A stretch of DNA of 64,000 nucleotides. Origin: JAEUOS01 sp965279115 (GTDB taxonomy: Bacteria; Pseudomonadota; Gammaproteobacteria; Burkholderiales; JAEUOS01). Positions 8,351 through 16,377 of the stretch are shown piece after piece. Both the position numbers and the translations under genes were made by a program. The stretch covers positions 62,001 through 126,000 of the forward strand of contig OZ257137.1 of NCBI GenBank assembly GCA_965279115.1, read 5' to 3'. Position 1 is the stretch's first letter. Every line of letters starts with the position of its first letter. The notes under the pieces are model-generated. The model had not been told where the DNA came from and did not search any database. It saw only the letters and a list, made by a program, of their open reading frames with translations.

Positions 8351-8947
8351 TCAGGCGGCAGCGCGTCCCGCCCCTGCGGGCCCGCCGCGACAGGCGACGG
8401 CGGCTACGCAAACATCGATGGCCTCGCCGGCGCCATGGGCGCGCAACAGGTCTCCAGCGGCAGCGGCGCGCATCACGCCGTAGGCCGTGAAGCGCCCCAG
8501 CATTTCAAAGAAAGGGTCCCAGAACCCGTCCACATCGACCAGGCATACCGGCTTGCCGGCCAGGCCGATGTCATCAAGCGTGAGGATCTCGGTGAGCTCG
8601 TCAAGCGTGCCCATGCCGCCCGGCAAGGCCACGAAGGCCTCGGACTCCGCCGCGATCAGGCGCTTGCGCTCGGCCAACGTGGTCACGCGGCGGAACTCGC
8701 CGATCTCGACGTTCGCGCCCTCGCGCCCGGCCAGGGCTTCGAGCATGATGCCGTGGACAACACCACCGGCGGCGTGCGCGGCGCGCGCGGCAATGCCCAT
8801 CAGGCCGCGCGCCCCGCCGCCGTAGACCAGGCGGATCCCGCGTTCACCGCAGGCCTGCCCGAAGGCGTGCGCAAGTTCCTGCGTGACCGCAGGCAGGCTG
8901 TCGGACGACGAGCAGAACAGCCCGATCGAGCGCATTGCGACCGGCAT
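8351..8947 (-). CDS. LOG family protein (cytokinin-riboside phosphoribohydrolase-like)
   Basis: A 198-residue Rossmann-like protein with the lysine-decarboxylase/LOG signature: GGGARGLMG near residue 45 and PGGMGTLDE near residue 112. Characterised LOG proteins remove ribose 5-phosphate from N6-modified AMP or act as general nucleotide phosphoribohydrolases; the old label lysine decarboxylase is wrong. Start choice lies between ATG 8947 (preceded by GAGG) and a TTG at 8956. It follows nadC directly and precedes nadD, so it may be cotranscribed with NAD-synthesis genes. Confidence 0.88.
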   Translation of the reverse strand: MPVAMRSIGLFCSSSDSLPAVTQELAHAFGQACGERGIRLVYGGGARGLMGIAARAAHAAGGVVHGIMLEALAGREGANVEIGEFRRVTTLAERKRLIAAESEAFVALPGGMGTLDELTEILTLDDIGLAGKPVCLVDVDGFWDPFFEMLGRFTAYGVMRAAAAGDLLRAHGAGEAIDVCVAAVACRGGPAGAGRAAA

Positions 8948-8952
8948 GTCCC

Positions 8953-9795
8953 TCAAACGCGGATGATCTCGTCAAGCCCGATATCGACCGCCGGCGCTGA
9001 CTGCGTGATGCGCCCGACCGAGATGTAGTCAACCCCGGTTTCGGCGATGCCGCGGATGGTGTCCAGATTCACGCCGCCTGAGGCTTCGAGCGGCACCCGG
9101 CCGCCGACCATCTTCACCGCCTCGCGCAGCATGTCCAGGCTCATGTTGTCGAGCAGGATCATGTCGGCACCGGCCTCGAGCGCCTCGGCCACCTGGTCGA
9201 GTCGATCAGCCTCGACCTCGATCTTGGTCAACACCGGAATGCCCTTTTGCGCCTGCGCGACTGCAGCCTTGATCGAGCCGCAAACGGCGATGTGGTTGTC
9301 CTTGATCATCACGCCGTCGGCCAGGCCGAGGCGATGGTTCTTCGCGCCCCCCACCTGGGCGGCGTGCTTTTCGAGGATGCGCAGGCCCGGCGTGGTCTTG
9401 CGGGTATCCAGCAACACCGCCCTGGTACCGGCGATCCTGTCGACATACTGCGCCGTCAGCGTGGCGATACCCGAAAGATGCTGGAGGATGTTGAGCGCGG
9501 TGCGCTCGGCCGACAGCAGGCCGCGGGCCGGGCCGGACACGCGCGCCAGCACCTGCCCCTTGGTGGCCCGTGTGCCATCCTCGACTTCCAGCTTGATGGA
9601 GGCCTCGGGCACGTAGCGGCGGAACACCGCACCGGCGATCTCGATGCCCGCGATCACCATCGGATGACGCGCGTTGATGGCGAATTCAGCCGTGGCATGC
9701 GCAGGGATGGCGAGTTCGGATGTGAGGTCGCAAAAGCCGATGTCTTCCATCAGCGCGCGCTCGACGAAGGCCTGGATCTGCAGCCGGTCGATCAT
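8953..9795 (-). CDS. nadC: Nicotinate-nucleotide pyrophosphorylase (quinolinate phosphoribosyltransferase)
   Basis: NadC converts quinolinate and PRPP to nicotinate mononucleotide. The 280-residue protein has the expected order: DLTSE near the N-terminus, SAERTALNILQHLSGIAT, DTRKTTPGLR, the KNHR segment, KDNHI, and the C-terminal barrel motifs LLDNM and LEASGGVNLDTI. Length and motifs are standard and all basic substrate-binding residues are visible. It begins a minus-strand series with the LOG gene and nadD, so two successive NAD-synthesis enzymes are encoded together. Confidence 0.96.
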   Translation of the reverse strand: MIDRLQIQAFVERALMEDIGFCDLTSELAIPAHATAEFAINARHPMVIAGIEIAGAVFRRYVPEASIKLEVEDGTRATKGQVLARVSGPARGLLSAERTALNILQHLSGIATLTAQYVDRIAGTRAVLLDTRKTTPGLRILEKHAAQVGGAKNHRLGLADGVMIKDNHIAVCGSIKAAVAQAQKGIPVLTKIEVEADRLDQVAEALEAGADMILLDNMSLDMLREAVKMVGGRVPLEASGGVNLDTIRGIAETGVDYISVGRITQSAPAVDIGLDEIIRV

Positions 9796-9843
9796 GTTCT
9801 TGTCTCCAATCGTGTTTTGGGTAAACGGGAATACGGGCCGGGC

Positions 9844-10017
9844 CTACAAGCCCTTGATGTTGGCGAACTTGACCACTCGGCCGAACTCGTCGACATCCGA
9901 AATGACAGAAGTCGAGTGAAAGCACGCATGATTTTCCGGTTCCAGAGTGAAAATGTAATCCATCGTTCCGCGCGGCAATACACGGCTGGCCTTATGACCG
10001 CCATGCGAGTGACGCAT
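9844..10017 (-). CDS. Hypothetical 57-residue protein
   Basis: A short open frame fills most of the 264-base gap between nadC and hemF. It reads from ATG 10017 to TAG 9844, and the protein begins MRHSHGGHKASRVL and ends VVKFANIKGL. It has a His-rich start and a mixed, soluble-looking body, with no signal peptide, membrane segment or known motif. I see no strong ribosome binding site. It could be a small conserved protein or chance; I do not recognise it. Confidence 0.35.
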   Translation of the reverse strand: MRHSHGGHKASRVLPRGTMDYIFTLEPENHACFHSTSVISDVDEFGRVVKFANIKGL

Positions 10018-10059
10018 TGACACCCATGCGCGGCACCGCCCTCCATGACATAGCAGGAA

Positions 10060-10977
10060 TCAGACCCAGTCGCGCCCGATCAGGTATTCGGACATGAGCG
10101 CCGCCTCGGGAGTGCCCGCCTCGGGCGCCCAGTTGTAGCGCCATTTGACCAGCGGCGGCAGGCTCATGAGGATGGATTCGGTACGCCCTCCGGATTGCAG
10201 GCCGAAATGGGTACCGCGGTCGAACACCAGGTTGAACTCGACGTAACGTCCGCGACGGTAGCATTGCCAGTCCCGCTCCTGCTCCCCATAGGCGGAGTCG
10301 CGCCGTCGCGCGATGATCTCGGAATAGGCCGGCAGAAATGCGTCGCCGACCGAGCGCATCATCGCGAAGCTGCGCTCGAAACCGAGCTCGGTGAAATCAT
10401 CGAAAAAAACCCCGCCCACGCCGCGTGGTTCGGCGCGGTGCTTGAGGTAGAAGTATTCGTCGCACCATTTCTTGAAGCGCGGGTAGTAGTCAGGACCGAA
10501 AGGGGCGAGCGCCTCCTTGCAGGCGCCATGGAAGCGCACCGCGTCCTTCTCGAAGCCGTAATAGGGCGTCAGGTCCATGCCGCCGCCGAACCACCAGGCG
10601 TCGGCCTCGCCGGCCTTGCGCGCGATCAGGAAGCGCACGTTCATGTGCACGGTGGGGCAATACGGGTTGCGCGGATGGATCACCAGCGAAACACCCATGG
10701 CCTCGAAAGCGCGCCCGGCGATCTCCGGCCGCGCGGCGGTGGCAGAAGGCGGCAGGCGCTCGCCGGTCACATGCGAAAAGTTGACTCCGCCCCGTTCGAA
10801 GACATTGCCCTCCTCGATCACCCGACCGATCCCGCCGCCGCCGAGTTTGCCGGCGGCCTGCGGCCGTGACCACTGGTCGAGAATGAAGGGCTTGCCGTCC
10901 AGGGCGGACAGACCATTGACGATGTTTTCCTGCAGGTCCAACAAATAGATCTTAACAGCCTGGCTATCGATATTCAT
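10060..10977 (-). CDS. hemF: Oxygen-dependent coproporphyrinogen-III oxidase
   Basis: HemF oxidatively decarboxylates coproporphyrinogen III to protoporphyrinogen IX using O2 in the cytoplasm. The 305-residue protein has the family blocks GGGIGRVIEEGNVFERGGVN, the HPRNPYCPTVHMN block, WWFGGGMDLTPYYGFE, FFDDF and the C-terminal RTESILMSLPP. The ATG at 10977 is chosen over an upstream TTG. Use of HemF rather than only HemN points to an aerobic or facultative organism. Confidence 0.97.
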   Translation of the reverse strand: MNIDSQAVKIYLLDLQENIVNGLSALDGKPFILDQWSRPQAAGKLGGGGIGRVIEEGNVFERGGVNFSHVTGERLPPSATAARPEIAGRAFEAMGVSLVIHPRNPYCPTVHMNVRFLIARKAGEADAWWFGGGMDLTPYYGFEKDAVRFHGACKEALAPFGPDYYPRFKKWCDEYFYLKHRAEPRGVGGVFFDDFTELGFERSFAMMRSVGDAFLPAYSEIIARRRDSAYGEQERDWQCYRRGRYVEFNLVFDRGTHFGLQSGGRTESILMSLPPLVKWRYNWAPEAGTPEAALMSEYLIGRDWV

Positions 10978-11099
10978 GGGCAATCGCTTCGGTCGTGGGC
11001 AATGGACGTCCCTAATTCTGGCACGACCGGGCTGAAGATCCGGTGTCGGCGGCCGTCACCGGCGAAGGGAGCGAAGCCGGCGCTGTCGAAGCGCTCCGA

Positions 11100-11738
11100 C
11101 TAGACGCCGTCGGCGACGTACGGGTTGCTGCGGCGTTCCCGTCCGAAAGTCGACATCGGCCCATGCCCGGGCACGAAACGGATATTGTCCCCGAGCGGCC
11201 AGAGCCGGTTGCGGATCGAGGCGATCAACTGCGCGTGATTGCCGCGCGGAAAGTCGGTGCGTCCGATCGAACCGGCGAACAGCACATCTCCCACCAGGGC
11301 CAGCTGGTCGGCCAGCGAGCAGAAAATCACGTGCCCGGGCGTATGTCCCGGGCAATGACGCACCTCCAGCACGGTTTCACCCACCGTCACGGTATCGCCA
11401 TCGACCAGCCAGCGATCGGGCTCGAACTTCTCGGCCGGCGGGAACCCGAAGGAGCGTGCCTGGGTTTCCAGCTGGTCGATCCAGAAGCGTTCGTCCTGAT
11501 GCGGACCTTCGATCGGCACGCCGTGGCGGCGCGCCAGTTCCGCGGTGCCCGCGCAATGATCGAGATGGCCGTGGGTAAGCAGGATTTTTTCCAGCCTGGC
11601 GCCCGACTCCGCCAGCGCCGCCTCGATGAGTTCGAGATCGCCACCGGGATCGACCACCGCGGCCAGATTGGTCTTCTCGCACACCAGCAATGAGCAGTTC
11701 TGCTGGAACGGGGTGACCGGCACTATGGCGAACTTCAT
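11100..11738 (-). CDS. MBL-fold metallo-hydrolase (glyoxalase II-like, YcbL type)
   Basis: A 212-residue zinc-dependent hydrolase. The binuclear metal site is visible as THGHLDHCAG (residues about 55-64), the His in HCPGHTPGH, the Asp in VGDVLF and the final His in VPGHGP. Its length is that of the short YcbL/GloB2 subgroup, which lacks the C-terminal glutathione-binding helices of true GloB, so hydrolysis of S-lactoylglutathione or a related thioester is likely but not proven. It lies 36 bases downstream of purD on the same strand. Confidence 0.9.
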   Translation of the reverse strand: MKFAIVPVTPFQQNCSLLVCEKTNLAAVVDPGGDLELIEAALAESGARLEKILLTHGHLDHCAGTAELARRHGVPIEGPHQDERFWIDQLETQARSFGFPPAEKFEPDRWLVDGDTVTVGETVLEVRHCPGHTPGHVIFCSLADQLALVGDVLFAGSIGRTDFPRGNHAQLIASIRNRLWPLGDNIRFVPGHGPMSTFGRERRSNPYVADGV

Positions 11739-11774
11739 CGCAGACCCGGGCTCTTGGCGGCGCGCCTGGCGCGG

Positions 11775-13055
11775 CTAGCGCTTGACACCAATGGCTCGAA
11801 AACCGATGTCGCGGCGGAACTGCATGCCATCGAAGCGGATCTGTTCCAGGGTGTCGTAGGCGCGCTTCTGCGCCATCTTCACCGAATCTCCCAGCGCGGT
11901 GACGCACAGCACCCGTCCGCCGGCCGTCCTGGTGGCATCGCCATCCTTGACTGTGCCGGCATGGAACACCACGCATTCCGGATCGGCGCCCGGCCTGGGC
12001 AGCCCGCTGATCACATCGCCGCTCTTCGGCGCCTCGGGATAGCCGCCGGCGGCCATCACCACGCCCAGCGCGGTATGGCGGTCCCAGTCGGATTCGACGC
12101 CGCCCAGCGTGCCTGCCACCGCATGCTCGAAAATGCCCAGCAGTTCGCTCTTCAAGCGCAGCATGATGGGCTGGGTTTCCGGATCGCCCATGCGACAGTT
12201 GAACTCCAGGGTCTTGACGTTGCCGGCCGGATCGATCATCAGGCCCGCATACAGGAAGCCGGTGAACGGTATCCCGTCGCGCGCCATGCCGGAGACGGTC
12301 GGCAGGATGATCTCGCGCATCACCCTTGCGTGCACTGCCGGCGTGACCACGGGGGCGGGCGAATAGGCGCCCATGCCACCGGTGTTGGGGCCGGCGTCGC
12401 CATCCTTCAGTCGCTTGTGGTCCTGGGAGGTGGCCATGGGCAGCACGTTGTGGCCGTCGACCATGACGATGAAGCTGGCTTCCTCGCCGGCGAGAAATTC
12501 CTCGATGACCACGCGCGCGCCGGCCGCACCCATGCCGTTTTGCAGCAGCATCATGTCGATGGCGGCATGCGCCTCGGCGGCGTCCATCGCCACCACCACA
12601 CCCTTGCCGGCCGCCAGACCGTCGGCCTTGATGACAATCGGTGCGCCTTCGCGGTCCACATAGGCATGGGCCGCGGGCGCATCGGTGAAGGTGGCGTGTT
12701 TGGCCGTCGGGATTCCGTGGCGCACCATGAAACTCTTGGCGAAGTCCTTGGAACTTTCCAGTTGCGCCGCGGCCCGGGTCGGCCCGAAGATCTTCAGCCC
12801 GCGGGCGCGGAATTCGTCGACGATGCCTGCCGCCAGCGGCGCCTCCGGCCCCACCACGGTGAGGTAGATATGCTCGCGCTGGGCAAAATCGGCCAGTTCG
12901 CGCACGTCGGTGATGGCCAGGTTCTCCAGATTGGGCTCCAGCGCGGTGCCACCATTGCCCGGCGCCACGTAGACCATCTGCACCCGCTCCGACTGCGCGA
13001 GCTTCCAGGCCAGCGCGTGTTCGCGCCCGCCGCCACCGACCACCAGCAATTTCAT
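11775..13055 (-). CDS. purD: Phosphoribosylamine--glycine ligase
   Basis: PurD is the ATP-grasp enzyme joining phosphoribosylamine and glycine to make GAR, step two of purine synthesis. The 426-residue protein starts KLLVVGGGGREHALAWKLA, has APGNGG, the ATP-grasp core KADGLAAGKGVVVA, EEFLAGEEASF, and the PAPVVTP and NCRMGDPETQ metal/phosphate segments. The start ATG 13055 matches the family N-terminus. It is 40 bases downstream of yebC on the same strand and probably shares its transcript. Confidence 0.97.
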   Translation of the reverse strand: MKLLVVGGGGREHALAWKLAQSERVQMVYVAPGNGGTALEPNLENLAITDVRELADFAQREHIYLTVVGPEAPLAAGIVDEFRARGLKIFGPTRAAAQLESSKDFAKSFMVRHGIPTAKHATFTDAPAAHAYVDREGAPIVIKADGLAAGKGVVVAMDAAEAHAAIDMMLLQNGMGAAGARVVIEEFLAGEEASFIVMVDGHNVLPMATSQDHKRLKDGDAGPNTGGMGAYSPAPVVTPAVHARVMREIILPTVSGMARDGIPFTGFLYAGLMIDPAGNVKTLEFNCRMGDPETQPIMLRLKSELLGIFEHAVAGTLGGVESDWDRHTALGVVMAAGGYPEAPKSGDVISGLPRPGADPECVVFHAGTVKDGDATRTAGGRVLCVTALGDSVKMAQKRAYDTLEQIRFDGMQFRRDIGFRAIGVKR

Positions 13056-13095
13056 TTTCGATCCTTGTCGCGCGCCAGGCAGGGGCAGCGGGTCG

Positions 13096-13821
13096 TCATT
13101 CGGCGAGGATGGCGGAGGTGAACACCTCCTGCACGTCGTCGCAGTCCTCGAGGGCATCGAGAAGCTTTTGCATCTTTACCGAATCGTCGGCCGACAGTTC
13201 CACCGGGTTGAGCGGCTTCATCACCACCTCGGCCACTTCGGCCTTGAGGCCGGCCTTCTCGAGCGCCGTCTTGACGGCCGCGAAATCGGCGACTCCGGAA
13301 ATCACCTCGATCGAGCCGTCGTCGTTGGTCACGATGTCTTCGGCGCCGGCATCAAGCGCCGCTTCCATGATCTTGTCCTCGCTCGCCCCGGGCGCGAAGA
13401 TGAACTGCCCGCAGTGCTTGAACATGAAGGCGACCGAACCCTCGGTACCCATGTTGCCGCCGTACTTCGAAAACGCGTGGCGCACGTCCGCCACGGTGCG
13501 GGTACGGTTGTCGGTCATGGTGTCGACGATGATCGCCGCGCCGCCGTGGCCATAGCCTTCATAGCGGATCTCGTCGTAGTTGGCGCCATCCAGGGCACCC
13601 GAGCCGCGCTTGATGGCGTTTTCGATGGTGTCCTTGGAAATGTTGTTGTCGCGTGCCTTTTCCACCGCCAGGCGCAGGCGCGGGTTGCTGCCGGAGTCGC
13701 CACCGCCCATCTTGGCGGCCACCGTGATTTCCTTGATCAGGCGGGTGGAGATCTTGCCTTTTTTGGCGTCCTGCCGCCCTTTTCGGTGCTGGATGTTTGC
13801 CCACTTGGAATGGCCGGCCAT
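13096..13821 (-). CDS. YebC/PmpR family transcriptional or translational regulator
   Basis: A 241-residue YebC-family protein starting with the diagnostic MAGHSKWANIQHRKGRQDAK, followed by the NPRLRLAVEKAR segment and EGYGHGGAAIIVD. Members were described as DNA-binding regulators (PmpR), and more recent work links them to rescue of ribosomes stalled at proline-rich stretches. That second role is of interest here because the nearby rsfS carries about twenty KKAAP units. It is first in the yebC-purD-MBL series. Confidence 0.95.
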   Translation of the reverse strand: MAGHSKWANIQHRKGRQDAKKGKISTRLIKEITVAAKMGGGDSGSNPRLRLAVEKARDNNISKDTIENAIKRGSGALDGANYDEIRYEGYGHGGAAIIVDTMTDNRTRTVADVRHAFSKYGGNMGTEGSVAFMFKHCGQFIFAPGASEDKIMEAALDAGAEDIVTNDDGSIEVISGVADFAAVKTALEKAGLKAEVAEVVMKPLNPVELSADDSVKMQKLLDALEDCDDVQEVFTSAILAE

Positions 13822-14014
13822 GATGTTTTCTGCCCTACGGAATTGCGCGTGGAATCACTGACTGCGACTGCGTTGACGCTTCATTTTATCATCCGGTGCG
13901 CGCCGCCCACACCCGCACCGCGGCGTTCCGGCGGGTAATCCGGGCCACGCGCCGCGCTGTGATTAAATGCGGCAGGCGCCTTCAGAAGACGTCCTAGAAC
14001 AAAACTCCAAGGCC

Positions 14015-15913
14015 ATGCAGATCGCCAACTGCCCTTCCTGCGGCGCTCCGGTGAAGTTCCAGTCGGCGGCTTCGGTATTCGCCGTCTGCGATTACTGCAC
14101 CTCCACGCTCTTGCGTCACGACGCGGACGTCGAGGCCATCGGCAAGATGGCGGCTCTGATGGACGACCCGACCCTGCTGCGCATCGGCAGCGAGGGCGTA
14201 TACAAGGGTGTGCACTTCGGCGTGATCGGCCGCATCCAGCTGCAGCATGAAGCCGGGCTGTGGAACGAGTGGCACATCATGTTCGACGACATGCGCCTGG
14301 GCTGGCTGGGCGAAGCGGCCGGCGAGTTCTACCTCACTTTCGAGAAAAAGCTGGAGCTTGCGCCCCCCCCGTTCGAGGGTGTCAAGGTCGACGACCGGAT
14401 CGACATCGGCGGGCGCTTCTACGAAGTGACCGACATCGAATCGGCAACCTGCATCGCCGGCGAAGGTGAACTGCCATTCAAGGTGGGGGCCGGTTTCGCT
14501 GCGCCCGCGATAGACCTGCGGCTGGAAGAAAGCTTCGCCACCATCGACTACGGTGATGTCGCCGAAGGCGGCACGCCGCGGGTGTATGTGGGTGAGCGGG
14601 TGGCGGTCGGCGCACTGAAGCTCTCCAACCTGCGCGACCCGGAAGCCGGCGCGGCCGCGACCGTGCCCAAGATCAAGGCGGACACCTTCAATTGCCCCGC
14701 CTGCGCCGCCCCGTTCAGCCGTTCAAGCGGACGCATCAAGACCTACGGTTGCGTTTCCTGCGGCTCGCTGCTGGACATGTCCACGCGCGGCGTGCAGTTG
14801 ATCAGCCGCGCCGAGGCGTTGATGGATACCCCGCTGGCGGTGCCGCTGGGGTCGAAAGGGACACTCGGGGGCATCTCCTGGCAGGTGATCGGCCATCTGC
14901 TGCGTGCCTCGGAGCACGGATACACCTGGAGCGAATATCTGCTGTTCGAGCCCAAGGCGGGCTTTGCCTGGCTGATCGAGGCTGACGGGCACTGGACCTT
15001 TTCACGCAATGCTGACAAGCCCCTGAAAAAGTTCAACGCCCAGGCCTTCCGCGATGGCGAGCGGTTCGACCATTTTTCGAGCTATCTGGCCGAAGTGCGT
15101 CAAGTACAGGGCGAGTGCTACTGGAAAGTGCGTGCCGGCGACACGGTCGAGGTGGAGGACTTCATTGCACCACCACTGATCGCCAGCCGCGAAAAGGACA
15201 AGAAGGAAGTCACCTGGACGGTGGGCGAGTACCTCGAACCGGCAGCCGTCCAGAAGGCGTTTGCACTCAAGACCGCCCTGCCGAAGCCGCGCGGCATCGC
15301 ACCGCACCAGCCTTCGCCGTGGCAGCAAACCGGCGCGAAGATGTGGAAGGCCTTCGCATTCTTCACCGTTGCGGCATTCGCCCTGCAGATCTGGTTTGCC
15401 GTCACCACCACCGAAGTGCGGCGCGAACAGGTGTCGCTCAAGCCCGGTGCCGACGCGCCGGTGTTGTCCGACGCGTTCAAGGTGACAGGCGGCGGTCCGC
15501 TCGCCCTGAATGTGGAAACCGACCTCGACAACGGCTGGGCCGGGCTCGGTTTCACGCTGGTGGAGCCGAAAACAGGCAAGGTCTGGATGGCCGAGCAGCA
15601 GATCGAAAACTACTCCGGTATCGACGAGGATGGCGACCGCTGGAACGAAGGCTCGAACTCCACGCTTGTGACCTTCGGCAACGTGCCGGCCGGCACCTAC
15701 CAATTGCAGGTGGAGGCGGAGCTCGACCCCGACGCAAAGAAGCCGCTCACCGCGATATTGCGCCTGGAACGCGGCCATGCGTCCTGGTTCAACTGGCTGC
15801 TGCTGCAATTGGGTCTATTGTTGCTGCCCTTGTTCGCCCATTGGCGCGCCCGCGCCTTCGAGGCGGCGCGCATGGCCGACAGCGACCATGCCGGCGACGA
15901 TGACGATGACTGA
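14015..15913 (+). CDS. DUF4178 domain protein with zinc ribbons and C-terminal membrane segments
   Basis: A 632-residue protein. It begins with a CPSC...CDYC zinc ribbon (about residues 5-26), followed by a DUF4178-type beta domain (about 45-180). A second CPAC...CVSC ribbon (about 228-252) is followed by a second DUF4178-like domain (about 270-400). A transmembrane segment at about 448-470 (AFAFFTVAAFALQIWFAV) leads to a beta-rich region of about 120 residues, then a final hydrophobic segment and an acidic tail ending in a run of Asp. It is the first gene of a five-gene set with DUF350, a membrane aminopropyltransferase and an FAD oxidoreductase. The biochemical role of DUF4178 is not established. 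Confidence 0.85.
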   Translation: MQIANCPSCGAPVKFQSAASVFAVCDYCTSTLLRHDADVEAIGKMAALMDDPTLLRIGSEGVYKGVHFGVIGRIQLQHEAGLWNEWHIMFDDMRLGWLGEAAGEFYLTFEKKLELAPPPFEGVKVDDRIDIGGRFYEVTDIESATCIAGEGELPFKVGAGFAAPAIDLRLEESFATIDYGDVAEGGTPRVYVGERVAVGALKLSNLRDPEAGAAATVPKIKADTFNCPACAAPFSRSSGRIKTYGCVSCGSLLDMSTRGVQLISRAEALMDTPLAVPLGSKGTLGGISWQVIGHLLRASEHGYTWSEYLLFEPKAGFAWLIEADGHWTFSRNADKPLKKFNAQAFRDGERFDHFSSYLAEVRQVQGECYWKVRAGDTVEVEDFIAPPLIASREKDKKEVTWTVGEYLEPAAVQKAFALKTALPKPRGIAPHQPSPWQQTGAKMWKAFAFFTVAAFALQIWFAVTTTEVRREQVSLKPGADAPVLSDAFKVTGGGPLALNVETDLDNGWAGLGFTLVEPKTGKVWMAEQQIENYSGIDEDGDRWNEGSNSTLVTFGNVPAGTYQLQVEAELDPDAKKPLTAILRLERGHASWFNWLLLQLGLLLLPLFAHWRARAFEAARMADSDHAGDDDDD

Positions 15914-15925
15914 AAGGACGACGCC

Positions 15926-16090
15926 TTGACGCGCTTCTATACCGTGGCCGGCCTCCTGGCCCTGGCCTTTTTTTCCTACGCGCAGCACCAGGGCATGAGC
16001 CTGTTCGGCAACCGCGGCGCGCAGCCGCTGACCTCCAAGGCCGGGACCAGCGGCAGCACCTGGCGCAGCGGCGGCCTTTCCCACAAGTAA
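15926..16090 (+). CDS. Small membrane or secreted protein in the DUF4178-DUF350 cluster
   Basis: A 54-residue frame starting at TTG 15926 with AAGGA ten bases upstream. It starts with a hydrophobic segment (FYTVAGLLALAFFSYAQ) that could be a signal peptide or membrane anchor, followed by a Gly/Ser/Thr-rich tail ending in LSHK. It lies 12 bases after the DUF4178 gene and 30 bases before the DUF350 gene, all on the same strand, which supports translation. I recognise no domain. Confidence 0.7.
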   Translation: MTRFYTVAGLLALAFFSYAQHQGMSLFGNRGAQPLTSKAGTSGSTWRSGGLSHK

Positions 16091-16120
16091 TTCCGACAAG
16101 CAAAAAAGGAGTTCGGCACC

Positions 16121-16333
16121 ATGGACCTCATCAACCCGCAAATCCTCATCAATTCGCTGGTGTTCTCGCTGTTGGGCGTGATCGTGTTCTGGATCTCGTT
16201 CGTGATCATCGACAAGATCACCCCTTACGACCTGTGGAAGGAGATCATCGAGAAGCACAACCAGCCGCTGGCAACCATCGTGGCGGCCATGTGCCTGGGT
16301 ATCGCCATCATCGTCGCCGCGGCGATCCACTGA
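16121..16333 (+). CDS. DUF350 family membrane protein
   Basis: A 70-residue protein with two transmembrane helices (about 12-30 and 48-68) joined by the short loop DKITPYDLWKEIIEKHNQP. This is one DUF350 (YjfL) unit. YjfL-like proteins occur with DUF4178/DUF2491-like proteins, aminopropyltransferase-like enzymes and glutathionylspermidine-synthetase-like ATP-grasp proteins. A strong ribosome binding site AAGGAG precedes the ATG. Function unknown; it may form an oligomeric pore or scaffold for its neighbours (inference). Confidence 0.9.
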   Translation: MDLINPQILINSLVFSLLGVIVFWISFVIIDKITPYDLWKEIIEKHNQPLATIVAAMCLGIAIIVAAAIH

Positions 16334-16351
16334 GCGCCAGCCGATAGCGGA

Positions 16352-16369
16352 CCGGCGCTCCCGCGCCGG
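16352..16369 (+). other. Hairpin just upstream of the membrane aminopropyltransferase start
   Basis: A 7-bp perfect stem CCGGCGC/GCGCCGG with a TCCC loop ends eight bases before the ATG at 16378. No Shine-Dalgarno sequence is visible there, so the hairpin may lower translation of the downstream gene relative to DUF350, or be a transcript-processing signal. Confidence 0.4.
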
Positions 16370-16377
16370 CTTCTCCC

